DNA of 64,000 nt from Paragonimus westermani (Eukaryota > Platyhelminthes > Trematoda > Plagiorchiida > Troglotrematidae). Location of the stretch: NCBI GenBank assembly GCA_008508345.1, contig QNGE01001217.1:1-64000 (forward strand), given 5' to 3'. The notes below the pieces were generated by a model. It was not told where the DNA came from. It saw nothing but the letters and a program-made list of their open reading frames with translations, and ran no database searches. This document shows positions 27,101-39,686 of the stretch, in pieces (the stretch's first letter is position 1; the number at the start of each line of letters is the position of its first letter). Both the position numbers and the translations under genes were made by a program.

Positions 27101-28031
27101 GGAGTGCAGTAGCAGCAATTATAATTGCCACGACTAACGTTTGATCTGAGATTCACATTCTTATGGGTCAACTAGGTTGGTCACTGTACTAGTGACTCCG
27201 CAGTAGACACGGCCGTATAATCATGTCTAACCACAGTCTTCTGTGTAAAATGCTCAGACTATACGACTGTATTAGAAGAGGCTGGCTAAAAATTAAACTG
27301 ATGGCGAAAGATAGAAGCAGATGATGATAGTAGCGTTCGCTCAATTTAAACCGAACCCCCTAATTAAATAGGAAAAATCAGTTTCGCATCCAGAAGTTTT
27401 CATATGCAGTGCTTTCATTTTCAAATTTTTGAGGAGTAAATTGTGCGTTGGTAGAGGACATTGCAAAACCTTGACTGTCCAACTCCTAATGAAGTGTCTC
27501 AGTCTCAACAACGGAACACCAAAATAAATGCATTGCGGTTCGCCCAAGTGCGCTTTCAGCTCACCCTCGGCACACTGTCTGCAATTAATAGCACAGATAA
27601 CCTGGCTGTAGTGTGTCAGTTGACTGGGGCAGCATGTTTCCATACAATTCACCTCCTAGCGTATTGATAGGTTGGTACATAGATAAGTGAATTAAATACT
27701 TGTTTAAAGTCGACCAGAGCTAAATGTAAACGGGACATATCTTATTCTGCCGTCTTTAACAAATTAGAATATTTGGCACAGGCGTTGAAATAACATCCAT
27801 CAAAATATGTTTGCTAATTATGGTTTTTGTCTCATTTCGTTAGATGATTGAATGAGGAGCGATCCAGTAGTTAGTGACTTACTGAATTTCAGATTAAGCT
27901 AAAAAAAACAGTGGTTTATTGGGGCTGCACAAGCCGTCCAGCGAAACAAGACCTACATATCGATACCTGTCAGTAAATTAGAACAAATGGTCTACTCAGA
28001 GGACACCATACTGTACCTATTCAACCACGTT
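24116..28031. other. no recognisable gene
   Basis: Intergenic sequence between the degenerate SINE and the presumed 3' end of the homeobox gene. It includes the tRNA-like stretch at 26655-26760. The minus-strand 27341-27652 frame (103 codons) overlaps a plus-strand frame and has no domain. Confidence 0.4.
26655..26760 (+). repeat. tRNA-like (SINE-type) sequence
   Basis: TAGCTCAACTCGTAGAACAC resembles a pol III A box. About 45 bases on, GTCTCGAGTCC resembles a B box (GGTTCGANTCC). The arms do not fold into a clean cloverleaf, so this looks like a tRNA-derived repeat of a family distinct from the 15201 one. It is a single copy here, so the call is tentative. Confidence 0.35.
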
Positions 28032-28037
28032 TTTATT
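28032..28037 (-). terminator. possible poly(A) signal of HMX gene
   Basis: AATAAA on the minus strand, 262 bases after the proposed HMX stop codon at 28299. The placement is reasonable for a short 3' UTR. The hexamer is common by chance in A+T-rich DNA. Confidence 0.3.
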
Positions 28038-28298
28038 TGCGCTGAATAGAAACAGAAAATAACCAGACCTCTTCAGTAGTCGGCGTATCGCAAACCGACA
28101 TGTCGATCGTCCAGTAACCGATTGAACAGGTAGTGAAATACTTCCATAATTCACGCCGTTAATGTATTGCATATGACCATTCAAGCTTTGATGCTACCGA
28201 GGAAGGCTGAGTGCTTGCCATATTCACTTTGTACTGTATTGAAGAATGAATTTTTACAAATGAGTTGAAAACCAGAAAATGAACAGAAGAATCACGTC

Positions 28299-28486
28299 TC
28301 ATAAAAACGAGAAGATCACAATTCGTACTGTGTTGGTCATTAGCATTAGATGAGAGTAAGGAGCCTTTGAATGGTAGTACAAAACTGGTGAACTTGTGTA
28401 CTTTTGTTCGCCTATTGTCCTTCTTGTTGCTTCTTGGCCTCGAACAACAGGACGATACAACAGGAAGAACGTGTTAGTTTGATCAT
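28299..28486 (-). CDS. proposed last exon (D) of HMX homeobox gene
   Basis: After the exon C donor (GTGAGT at 28553-28548), a 67 bp intron ending in GAAACAG would lead into a frame that stays open for 61 codons to a TGA at 28301-28299. The join is phase 1, as in the other two introns, and makes a His codon. The peptide contains SPVLYYHSK, which resembles the PVLYH motif that follows the homeodomain in HMX proteins. Here it would sit about 320 residues further downstream than usual. An open run of 61 codons alone is weak evidence and other acceptors are possible. Without splicing, exon C would simply end two codons later at a TAG. Confidence 0.42.
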
Positions 28487-28553
28487 CTGTTTCACAATAG
28501 CGGGCAAATGAAGAAGTATCAAGTTAGGAAACGAGAAAGTAGAGTCTACTCAC
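28487..28553 (-). other. proposed 67 bp HMX intron 3
   Basis: Donor GTGAGT and acceptor CAG, preceded by a mixed pyrimidine-rich stretch. Such short introns occur in flatworm genes. Phase 1. Confidence 0.4.
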
Positions 28554-29735
28554 GAGCGGTTGCTTCTCGATCCAGTGACATTGCGCAGGTACCGTTGACC
28601 TTGGTGGTCTGTTGCGAAGCTCCCGTGTCGCGCTGAGTGTTGGCCACGTTGGGATGAATGTTTGGGCGCTCGTTTGCGTAACTCGGCTGAGTAGGACCTG
28701 TGAGTTTAATATGTTCCGGATATACGTCTGAAGGTTGTAAGAGACCTGACAGCTTAGACATCATGGCAACTGCTGTGGCATTCAGTGCGGTTAAAAAGAT
28801 GCTGGAATCAACATAGTCTCCTGCACGCTTAGTTGGCATGTTGGACAAAAATGGCGCCAGTATTTCCGAACTTTCCAGGCAAGGTATTTGGTGATCTGCT
28901 GTCAATGAACTGGGAAATAACGGCTCATTTGTTAATTTGCTGAGTTGGGATAGCGGCTGATGTTCGACCAGTAAGCCTGGTGGCGAAGAATTGAACGTGT
29001 CCGCAGATGACGAAATAATTGTGGGTACTAGTGGAATGCTTTTAGAAGATAAATCAATTGAGCCGAGCTTACTGTTCACTTCCCATTTGTTACAGTTATT
29101 CGGACCATCAGATGCAATAGCACTGAGATTTAGATCCTGTTTGCAAATCCCTACTGGCCACTGCGGATGGCTTGTCAGTGCACTAAGATGAATCGGAACA
29201 GCGGACAGTGGGGATACAAGTGGAGGCCCACAAGCCCTAGACGTCCATATATGTGGTGCTAGTGGAGGTTGACTTCCCTGAGGTAGTATTCCAAATGAGT
29301 TTGACGACTGGAATGTAGCAGCTGAATCAAAACCAAAAGGTGCTCGTATTGCGTGCGCACTGGTTGACTGTGAATGAGGTATGGAACAGAAACTACCGGG
29401 TCTGGATGCTAACCCGGCGTTGGTTGTAGTCAACGTTGGTGTGTCAAACTCTGTCACCACTTGACGCTTCCATTTGTTACGACGATTTTGGAACCAGATT
29501 TTGACCTGAGTTTCAGTTAGCTGTAATGCCTTGGCCAGCACTACTCGCTCCGAACTGGACAGATAGCGTTTTAAATTGAACGTCGTCTCCAACTGGTGCA
29601 CCTGGTTGCGTGAGAATACCGTACGCGTTTTCTTTTTGCGTCGTATTAGATGTAGAGAGTTCGTATTGGTAACATGTCCTCCTTTAACACTAGTCGATTC
29701 GTAACAGTCTGTGGGTCCACCGTCAGAAGGCGAAA
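28554..29735 (-). CDS. HMX/NK5 homeobox gene, homeodomain exon (C)
   Basis: Homeodomain transcription factor exon. The homeodomain spans 29637-29458: it begins [10 protein letters not shown], has the HMX-diagnostic KRYLSSSER segment in helices 1-2, and recognition helix [20 protein letters not shown] with Gln50, Asn51 and Arg53. Known HMX proteins are nuclear regulators of sensory and neural cell fate. The acceptor GTCTTCTCAG at 29745-29736 has a strong pyrimidine tract and continues exon B in phase 1, making a Leu codon, then SPSDGG. About 300 residues rich in Ser, Thr and Pro follow the homeodomain, much longer than in vertebrate HMX proteins. The exon ends at a GTGAGT donor. An apparent ATG at 29859 is intronic under this model. 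Confidence 0.93.
29458..29637 (-). other. homeobox (60-residue homeodomain)
   Basis: All invariant positions are present: Phe8, Leu16, Phe20, Trp48, Phe49, Asn51 and Arg53. Gln50 places it in the NK/ANTP-type DNA-binding specificity class. The frame is intact with no stop. Confidence 0.95.
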
Positions 29736-32700
29736 CTGAGAAGACAAAACCGCACACTTGCTGATCAGTATATGTGAACGAGTGGGTCAAAAGTAAATGT
29801 AATGGAACTAATTTCAACAGGCATCGAGGCGACTGAGATGTCCACCGGCTACTTCTCACACATTAACACTAGACGGAAGGCTTGCGCTTAATGAGGCTTA
29901 GAAATTGTGCACTTTATTCGCTAAACGTTTAGCGGAATACTGTCGGCTCCCCGTGTACTAGGGTCTACTGAGACCGATTTGTTGACTGAAAAACAACGTG
30001 TAAAAACAACATTCTAAGGAAAATTTGGGCGATCAGCTACTCATACAAATAAGATTGCAAACAGCGCTCTAAAGTGATCAGACAAATCAGTGACTGTTTT
30101 GGATGTCCTGGAGCTTTTGTGTGCCATCGCCTATTGTTACTGTCCTTGATCACAATCATCCAGGGAAATATCGCTTATTTCGTGCCATGGACTTTCTACT
30201 AGCAGAAGTTGTGTATACCTGACCAGTGATAGTTAAAATGTGTGCATTTTCCCCGTGAGGGGATTCGTCAGTCACACAGTGAGCAATGTGTTGCACGATA
30301 GTCTTAACCATGCACTCGCCTCAGATTCACGGCCTGTTCAAAATAGTTTCGTCTACGAGAGTGCCCTTCTATCTCAATATAGTCGGCATGTGTAGAGGAC
30401 ATCGAAAGTGCATACTCGCGGTTACTGGGGTGATAAATAATTTCTTATAAGCAACCTAAATCTAGAGGTAGCACTGGCGGTAGTAACAGGCACATCCATC
30501 TTGAACCAACCTTGTGGGTAACGGTCTGTGGTGCGGCAGACGATCGTAGGGATGTGGGCTTTGATAAGATGACCCGAATTAACTCATGCTCATTATCCGG
30601 CACCATAGTGAAACGTATATTTCAGGTGGGTAAAAATTCCAAGTGTACCAAATCTGTTGATTGTATGCGTGCATTTCGCAAATTAAATCTTTCTTTCTTC
30701 ATTTGTTCGCACCAGCCATGAGGGTAGGTGGATACTGTGATTTTAGGAGCCATCCACTCCAATAGCCATTCGGAGCATCTCGGAAAACACTTTTAAAAGT
30801 AGAGTAGGCTGCACGCCAGCGAGCTATTTACGTATCAGTGTTTTTGCGCAGAATGTTGGGCCTTTCGGGCTTCGGCTCAGAATTCTTAAGAGGCTGATTA
30901 ATGGTGAGAATGCAATTTATATAACGGTTGTGGGAGCTGATGAGTGTTGTAAGCATATTTAGCCGTTACTGTAGACGAACTGTAAAGATATCCGCTAATT
31001 GCATTGATCTTGATTCACGTTCGTCTCTTTTCAGGTTAGCTTCATTAACCATATAACCGAATGCAATGTACCAATCATTTTTACTAACGCATACTTATCC
31101 TACAGTCAGGAAAACTGTTACTCGGGATTTGAAGAGTAAACGAAGAATAAGATAGGATTAGTAAAAATCCACGCTGAAAGTCAACGGTTAGACAAAAGAC
31201 CGAACTGTAAATACAAACAGAACGACATCCGCAGGACAGAATTCTTGCAGAATTCGTTGATCTTACTTCGCGAACTGGTAACATTAACTCCAGTAAACCC
31301 AGTCAGCCATAATCTGGCCTGAGGTATTATGCACACTATATGAGCTTCCGCCCTTCATGATGAAAAAAAGCTAGAAACGATGGTCAGTTTATTTGTATCT
31401 GGTTTCAATTTTCCATCCATGTCGGCTACGCATCTTCTTACAGACAAATACAGTATGAACGCCCTTAATGCGTGCTCCATCAACGTACGCTGATGCACCC
31501 CTAGAGAGCGAGCAAACCTTCCTGTCAAATACCCACCTTACATGCCATTGGACGATGGTGATTGGAGGCAGACGTGAATGAATGGGGTAGGTGAGCATGG
31601 CTTACTGTCTCCATCTTCAACCGTCATGCAACTCAGCTGTATCACTGGGTCATTCATTTTCAGTGTTTACCCCTATTTTGCCAGTCTTCTGGGTAAACTA
31701 ACCGGTTAACAGTCCCTAAGTTCCATGATTCACCGTAAGTAACCACATCGGTTTTGGAGGAAAAATTTTACTTAGAGGCTGTAAAGAATTCCACAATTCA
31801 TGTGGCCACGTTTTTAAAACATATACGTATGTTCGTGTTCAGTCTGTAATGCGATAGATAACATGTGTGATACCAGTTTGTGTCAAGTGGTCATATTTCA
31901 AGAGAGGTGGTTATAGGAACTAAAGACAGTGGTCTTGTTTCTAAGGCTTGGGAAGTTTTTCAACTTTTCGCCCATGTTGGTGGCAAAATTTGTCTCACCT
32001 TAACGGTTCTCTAACGGTTGTGATAAAGACTGAGCGTGTAAAACCCACTGAAGTATTCCACTACTGATGGATGTGTTCAGTCATATATATCGTGTGACAT
32101 TAGCAGGCCAACAACGAACAGGTTAGAAAACGACCTTCCGGATTGAAACATGTGACTCGTGCAAGCAACTACGTAGCCGTAGGTGGGTAGACTAGGCCTT
32201 GAGGTTCATAAATCATCATTAACAAACCTCGCATTCATCCCCCTTCCTACGAGAGAGTCAAATGATGACTTGACATAAGCAAATCAAAACAGCCATTAGT
32301 AAGTTAAGAGCCGTAGGTCCTGTGTTTTATCCCAGGATGAAATTTCTATGAACTACCAAGGTTCTCATTTACCACCTGGTTTCACGTTTGTAGACAAGCA
32401 ATTCAGTGGAATTAAGTCCTCTTCCGTTACGGGCACGCCACGGTTTTTCCTCTTTATATGGTTGCATGGCGTTTACGCATCGTCATTCACTACTGGTATA
32501 CTGTTGTGACTGAGGATAATGAAGGTGACAAGGATAAATTCGCGCGGTACCCGTCAAAAATCCATGGCAGATATAAGCCTGTTATCTGATATTCATGCGT
32601 TACCTTTAAGACTATAAGGTATTGTGTTCAACTGAACTGTATTGCTGATCGCCGTGAGTACGAACAACTTGGCTGAAATGTTGTTAACACTTACTTCTAC

Positions 32701-33849
32701 GTTCTGAGTGAAAACACGTCAGCGAAACCAGTGCCGTGATTTACCTAGTGCATTAACGTTAACAGGTTCCATACATGAAAACTGATCGACACTGGGAAGG
32801 TCACGGTCGATAATAAAAGTTCAGTGTTCCTGAAGTTGATCAAGACAGAAAGTCTGAAGGCCAACAGCATAGTGTGAGATGCGGATTAACATATTTCGGT
32901 AGGCCGCTGTTTCCTCAAGACAATTTACTCACCTAATCATGGACTGAAATACTACTCTCCTTTGCTGGAACACTAGTGAAGCGAGACTGCATACTGCATA
33001 CTGCATGGAAATATTCTATTGCCACACAAACTAAGGTCAAGTATAAGGTTGATGGCCGCATTTTTGCTAGGTTGCCGTGATATCTTACCTGTGTGGCAGC
33101 AGTCAACTGGTGTGAGTTTAACTGCCATCTATAGAGAAGATAGATCTGGCTGATGAGATCTAACATTTAAAAAAATTCAAGCCTAACATTTGTTACCGAA
33201 AAGATCTTTCTGTACAGTTTGTGAGAGTTCAAGAACCACAGTCAACTGCGGGTGGTGGTTTACCTGTATCAATGGAAATCTTCTGCTGTTTACCAACATT
33301 ATGTAAGAAATACAGCTTACTCTTGTTTTACGTAAAATAAAACATTCCTAGTGCTTAGCCACAGCTAGTTATATTGCAAACGCAATAATTGCAGCTGTAT
33401 TAAACTGTCGACGGAAGACTCCCGAATAGTTTTTCAGCCATCGGCAAGAGATACGGGTATACGAAGTATTATTGTTCGCAACCGCAGCTTGAGAGTGCTA
33501 CTGAGAAAACGAAGTTTTTGTTAATTTTCGCGCAGTACACATCGTTGCACATTTTCAACTTTAGCCAAACTGTTCACCTAATAAAGAATGAAAAATTCCA
33601 CTAGATTATAGGTGAACGTTAAGTGGGCAACCAATTATTGAAACATTGAATCGAGGCAGGCAGTTATTTACTTGTATGACAAAATAAATTCGGTGAAGTT
33701 AAGTCCGATATGCTCTAAGTACGTGTAACTGACCGAGAGCAGCGAAGTGGTGCTGAGGTCGGGCAGTGTTCTCAAAAAATACCGGGATAAAGGTTAGTCA
33801 ATTCATGTTAACCAATCCACAAAGCAGTTGGAAATCTCAAGTTACTTAC
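29736..33849 (-). other. HMX intron 2 (4,114 bp)
   Basis: GTAAGT donor at 33849-33844 and CAG acceptor at 29738-29736, phase 1. Inside are only short unconvincing frames and a triple ACTGCAT repeat at 32986-33006. No transposon was recognised. Confidence 0.8.
32986..33006. repeat. ACTGCAT x3 tandem repeat
   Basis: Three perfect copies of a 7 bp unit. Confidence 0.9.
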
Positions 33850-34779
33850 GTGTAGTCTCCGGTTCTTGTTCATATTCTGTCGAATGCCACGAGGTATGGG
33901 GCGTACGCCCGTGTGCATCTTCGTGCTCTAGATCATCATCCATATTATCCGTCTCCTGCGTCTGCCTAGCTGTGGAAAGCCCGTCATCACTCTTAGGCCT
34001 GATCCGCACAGCGGGACCGTCAACCTCGTCCTTAGAATCCTTCTTGCCTGTATCGTGATTGCCTTCCCAATCGAAACTGTGTTGCCATGGTCTACTGGGT
34101 TGGAAACGGTGAACCTCATTTTCCGTCCAGGAGGCGTGTTCTTGATTACCCTTCCCAAAGTCGCAAAGCATAACGTTTTGACCGGCTCCTAATGGACACT
34201 GATTTGTTGACTTTTCTTGCGCTTTCCATTTAGGATGCCATATTGGAACTGAAACGGACCCACAAGACCCTCTCTTGTCAAGTACTGCACCAGACTCCAT
34301 AGTCGAAGCGTGAAACGTGAGCCCATCTGGGTTAATTGGATCAGCTGGCAACCGTCTCAACAACTCTGAATTTAACAGTTGGCAGTACTGCTGGGTATAT
34401 GGCTCACAATCCATCGTCTGCGTGCCGTTTGCGCTCAGCTCGTGAAAAGGGTTTTGGTGTGGAGACATCCTTCTCAGTATCAAACTGGTCAAACCCAGCA
34501 GGTGCTTCATACGATCTGCCTTCTCGCCAGAAGAATTCATCATATCGGCTGCAAGGGAGGAGCCAGTCACACTTGATTGTTGGTGTCCAAGCCACCAGGC
34601 CGGGGCCTGTTTGATGAATTCCATCAACGATGAACCCGATGAGTACTCCATAGACTTCCTGCTCTCGGATGTGGAAACGGATGTATCAGGACTAATGTTG
34701 GTGTGTTGTGGGATACCAAATCTTGATGCAGACTTGCGAATAGATGAATCGAGTGGAGATGAGGTCATCTCAGTTGAAA
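33850..34779 (-). CDS. HMX homeobox gene, middle exon (B)
   Basis: A 930 bp exon encoding 309 full codons between the N-terminal and homeodomain exons. The acceptor ATCTACTCCAG (34790-34780) follows a T/C-rich tract. Its phase 1 entry completes the codon begun by exon A (G plus TT, Val). The donor GTAAGT at 33849 leaves one base for exon C. The product is low-complexity: Ser-rich at the start, with an acidic tract near the end (DDDLEHEDAHG) just before the homeodomain exon. An acidic region at that place is typical of HMX proteins. Upstream of the acceptor the frame stays open only to a TAG at 34864. No known catalytic domain is present. Assignment rests on splice sites, phase and position. 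Confidence 0.82.
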
Positions 34780-37700
34780 CTGGAGTAGATATAGAATACC
34801 GAAATAAACACGCAGGTGAGTATCCATTTTCCACATTAGGCAGAAACTTTGCGACGTTGATCTAGCTGTTCATCTAGGAATATCTCATAAATCATTGACC
34901 CCCTCTTTATGAAAATGCAAACCGGAGAAGATAAACTTCTACTTTAACCAGAGAAAGGACGTTAGAAACAATTATAACGCCATCAGAATTTTGACATTCG
35001 GTCTTCGTTTGTACATATGAGGGTTACACCGTTCACCCCTGCTCACTCCTGGTAGAAAGCAAAGCATTATTCTTGGTATAACTCGGTGGACATAATTTGC
35101 CTCATGACCTGGAATGGAGCCAAACGGGGTTTTTGGAACATGGGGTTTGGAGACTACGTTCGTTGACTTCTTATCAAATATGCTTTCAGTCGGAATTTCA
35201 ATCCGGCTATCTCTGAAGCAAGAAACTAATGAAAGTGACGTAAATTTTCGGAGCTAACGTCCAAAGACATTAACATCTTGTTTCTAGATAAGCCTGTGGT
35301 AATATCTTGAATGAACCCAAGAGAAAAGAGAAAGAAGCTATGTGTCTTTTGTTCTTCACGTAGATGGTTGGATATTGCTGAAGATTATCAGTTACTGAAA
35401 ACTGATGTTAACAGTTCGACTCACTGTCATCGATCGCTAAACTGTCAACATATTCTTATATGAGTTGGATAGAAGTAACGGGCAAACGAACAACCAACAA
35501 CCTGTTACTTGTGGTCGGCACTTTCAGGTCAGGATTAATGCTCACCATTTTAGACAATATGCCCACGTCAAATAATGGACCCCAAGCTGAGTTGTTTCCA
35601 ATGTGTGAGGAAGCCAAATTCTTCAAGCTTGCTACCGGGACAATCATCAGATCGTTTTTTGATATCCCGGTTAATGACCATTGACGAATATACGGCTCTG
35701 TAGACTGAAGTAAGCACCTATCTGTTTTCTCTGTTTAATTGTTACTACACAACTAATCGCAGTTACGCGGCAGCGTGACAGAGGAGCAGTTTCCTAATAC
35801 TTAACAGGATGCTCAGATGTTTGTCAGAAAATAACAGCATGTTCTGTGAACAGAGAAAACATTGGCGTAAATGATCTCCTTGATTTGGAACTGTTTGTTT
35901 TAATAGATGCACAAAAGACTGAAATGATGTTTTTGTCCGTTCATCTGCACATGATTTGCTAGTTTCTAGCCAACGACTGATGAGTGTGAATCGAAATGTT
36001 GATATCTCGTTCGAACTGTATACTACTGGCTTTGACAGAGTGCACAAAAACAGCTCTATTTTTCGATTAGCAGTTCAAATGACTTTCCTAATATAGTGAA
36101 AAAACACTGTTTGGCGTGAGGTTGTTTGCTCAGTTTTAGCCATGAACACATCAACTGAAATAGAGTGGAGTGGGCTTCCCGTGTTTGGGACCCTTACAGA
36201 CCCTTACAGATTAACAAGCACAGTGTACAGACACAACCGGTGTTCAACGCAAGACCTCACATTTCGGTGCGGAAGACAACTCATCTCTGGCGGAGGTCCA
36301 AATATATTGACCGTGAGCACCTAGTTGACTGTAATTTTCTCAATGTTCAGAATAAGATTAATTAGGTTAGGGAATAGTCGGTTTTTTTGTTCACATTTAC
36401 CACCGAAAAGGTCAGAAAGAATGTCAGAGAAAGAGATTTGTCTATCACAGAACTTCATCATAGTAAGTATCAAAATGGACAGAGTCATTTAACTTCCACA
36501 GTACAAGCGGCACGTGTTCTTTACTGTGGTTAAGCTAACCATAGTTACTTCACTGAAAGCACATCGATTTAAAGGGACAGCAGGATCCACTTTAGAGGGT
36601 GCAGAATTGTGAAAAATCTAACATCAGACTGCAATAGAGCCAGTAATATTAATGGTGTGCCTTAACGCGACAAGTTTCCTTCTCGTGTTAGGGTTGTCAC
36701 AGTTTCATTCTGAGTATTGCAATCAGTCAGTATCATTTCCACCAAAATTAAAGGTTGAGTAATATCGAATGGACTTTATAAGTATGGAGAATTAATTACA
36801 TAAGTACAGTTATCGACGAACATTCAGAATCGACACCGTTCGATCGTTGTTTAGTGGCAAGGGAACAAGAAAGATATACAGAACTTGCATCGGCTAGAAA
36901 GTTTCCGATGGGACACAGGATAATTCATTTCTTATAGACATGGTAATCGTAGTTCAGCTAACCTCATCCGCTTGCACAACAGTTTGTTCGGCTCTGAGTG
37001 ACAGTACATTAAGAATTGTTGCTGACATTGGTCCTCTCATTCAAACACAAGCTACCTACCAAGGTCCGTTTGAGTGCTTAAAGAGTAATAGAAAAGAACG
37101 TTATTTGGATTATGATCTTCATTCTTCAGCTCGTGTAATGTGAAAAATAAAAATCTAGCCTATTCTCCAACAAATGTACTACTTGAAATTATTGCTGTTT
37201 ATTGTAAGCAATAACATTATAGAATATGTCAGTTGTTTCCTCTGTCCACTGTAACATTTTTCCAATGGCAAAACGTTCCAAAAACCAAACGAACTTGAAT
37301 ACAATGTTTGGTGCAATGTAGCTGATTTTTGTTGGACGAGCAACACTTGTAGCAGTCTTTGTAAATCTAACAACTGCTTTGATTCAAGTTTTTTTCAGTA
37401 TACTTGGAAAAATGCGTTCTACTGATAAACATATATTCAACAATATCGAAGTTTGGAGAACACGCTTTCATGCTTTCCTACATGTTATACGTCAGTCGAT
37501 GGATATTCTGTAGATGTTCCTATATACAAGTATCTTTGTAGATGTCAACTAAGAAATGGCGGTTTTGTTTATATTTTTCTGGTGTAAAGGTATTTTGAGC
37601 TGGGACAAAGTGAACTTGCGTTTTGGAGTGGATGTGCACTCATTCTACTTCGTCCAGATGGATCATTATTTTCATCCAATAAGCAGCTTTGAATTACACA

Positions 37701-39142
37701 AGTTTACCAGGTATTTAGTACAACCGGAGGTTAAGGAAATATGCGTGTAACCATATTAGGTGATTACTATCATTTTTATTACCGCCTCTTCAGAAATAGT
37801 CATGTGAACAGGATGACGAGATAAGTGGATGAAATCATCATCGTTATGTGGATTTTTCCATCTTAACTGTGGAATAACACATGCTAATTACTCCAGCGGT
37901 GTACTGGATTTGGGTAAGGTGACTACCAGCTGAGTAGAGGTTTGCTAGTCTCAGATGTTTAAACTTATTCTCAGTAACTGATAACAGTATAACCAAAGAG
38001 ACAAGTTATGTCCCAAAAACCAGTGTGTTCGGGTTCACTTTGAAACAGTACCCATTGTTGAACAATCTACAGCTGTCTCTTAGTGCTGCTGACACTGCTG
38101 ACGTGAAAAACGGTCAGAACTATTGTCACAAAGCCGGGAATTCAGTTGTTCGATCCAGGTAAGCAACAGTGTTCACCTCAAACTGGGAGGCTGTCGAGAC
38201 AACAATTTGCGTTCGATGTAATGTTAGATTACGTAAACGTTTATGAGTTGTTGATACAAGTCCAAACTATCACAGTTAATGTCTACCTTTACTAACTGAA
38301 AACTACAGGCACTAGATTGAAAATACAATTCCATCAATCAACCGGAAATGCGCCATTTTGCAGAACGATGCTGCCGGAATATGCACAGAAAGACAAACTC
38401 CGAAAAACTCCTCAAATTTGAGATGGAATGTTTTACAATATCCGACAGGCCATCCCACTTTGGGGTCTGTCGATCATTATTTAATAAGAGTATAGTGAAA
38501 TACCGAACAGGTCAGATCGTAATTATCCATGTCAAAACAACCCCTCTGTTGTTAAATTTCAAAAGCGGTAAACGCTTGTGGAGAATTCCTAACTGCTTAA
38601 AGTAAACGATAATATTCACGGGGCAGACTGAAGAAGTTATTAAGTTTGCCGATAGGAATCAATACAACTACCTGCCGAATATTTTTAAACGATGAACACA
38701 GTCGCGGACGAAGTCGGTAATGCACAAATGATCGTTAACATTACACAATTCGTCTCCGTGTTCAAGATGATATATCGTCTTGGAAACTCTTCACCCCCCG
38801 GAGTAGTCATCACTTGGTTCGGTCATCCGCACACACTTGGATTACTATGTCGATTGCACAAGAAAACATTGTGATTCCGCAAATTACTCACTGAAACACA
38901 CCTACTGTATACTGTGTATGGGAACACTAGATAGCAAAAGATACGTTGAGCTTCTAGAATTCTGTCAACGTTTACATCATCTGTGCTTTCCAGTTTCATT
39001 CAAACAATCCTTTCTTACAACTAGAGACCATGTGTGAAAACACAAACGTTCCATAATATATCTGGAAATTTTAATACCAGTAAATAAGCCTCCAACATAA
39101 CAACAACTAACACAACAAAAGTTTTCAGGAATCTTCACTCAC
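34780..39142 (-). other. HMX intron 1 (4,363 bp)
   Basis: Donor G|GTGAGTGAAG at 39142 and acceptor CCAG at 34780, phase 1. It holds the hammerhead-like candidate at 35972-36011 on the opposite strand. A 10 bp tandem duplication (CCCTTACAGA twice) lies at 36191-36210. No exon or transposon ORF was recognised inside. Confidence 0.72.
35972..36011 (+). ncRNA. hammerhead-ribozyme-like motif
   Basis: Type I hammerhead layout on the plus strand. Stem I is AACGA (35972-35976) with TCGTT (36007-36011), five perfect pairs. The core CTGATGA is at 35977-35983, then a minimal stem II with only the G35984-C35992 closing pair. GAAA is at 35993-35996. Stem III is A35996-T36005 and T35997-A36004 with a six-base loop. 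The cleavage triplet ATC is at 36004-36006. Minimal hammerheads with very short stem III are known from Penelope-like elements and flatworm repeats. The weak stem II suggests it is decayed or inactive. It lies in HMX intron 1, antisense to that gene. Confidence 0.42.
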
Positions 39143-39686
39143 CGTTACTGACGCAGTTCATTTTAATTGAGGGGATGTATTCGACAGCTGTCTTGTGTTC
39201 CGCGCCCGCGGATACAGCATGTCTTTTATGGATTTTAGTTATCACAGACTCCGCCTGGTTGGCATAAACATATCTGTCTGTAGCCAATGTGGATGACCTC
39301 TCTACAACCTGCTCTTGATTGACATCCAAGATAGAAGTGATGGAAAACCCTTGTCTGGTCTCCAGCGACCTAGCCGGCAGAAGAGTGAGACTTGTGGCCT
39401 CTTTCAGCATCGCATGACAGGCATTTTTCATTTGTGTCGTGGCCGTTAATGGTCTAACCACGTCTGGTTCAAGTGCGGTCGACGCTGTAAGGTTATCGAG
39501 CATACTAGGGATAGCTTCACGATTTAATGAGAAGTCGTATATGTTTGGAGTTCGTAACACCGAGGCCGTGCAGCCGACGATAGCAACGGGAGGAAACGAC
39601 GTAAGATTCCGAGTCATTTTGGAAGCGGCTTTTTGAGCATCAAAGTAACCAGGTGTATTTATGTGTTGCCAGTCCCATGCGATCAT
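39143..39686 (-). CDS. HMX homeobox gene, N-terminal exon (A), start tentative
   Basis: Encodes 181 codons from the ATG at 39686 (context AAG-ATG) plus one base before the donor GTGAGT at 39142. The key feature is FSITSIL at 39347-39327, about residues 114-120. It matches the eh1-type Groucho co-repressor motif (FSIxxIL) found N-terminally in many NK-class homeodomain proteins. The join to exon B is in phase. The frame stays open upstream to 39767, so an earlier ATG at 39755 could be the start. A donor-like AAAAGGTAAGC sits just before the chosen ATG, so an alternative 5' exon is also possible. The rest of the product is unremarkable. Confidence 0.72.

Noticed and set aside
29736..29859. ATG at 29859 as the start of the homeobox protein
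   Set aside because: A strong acceptor at 29736 and in-phase exon B upstream make this stretch intron; the extra residues do not resemble HMX N-termini.
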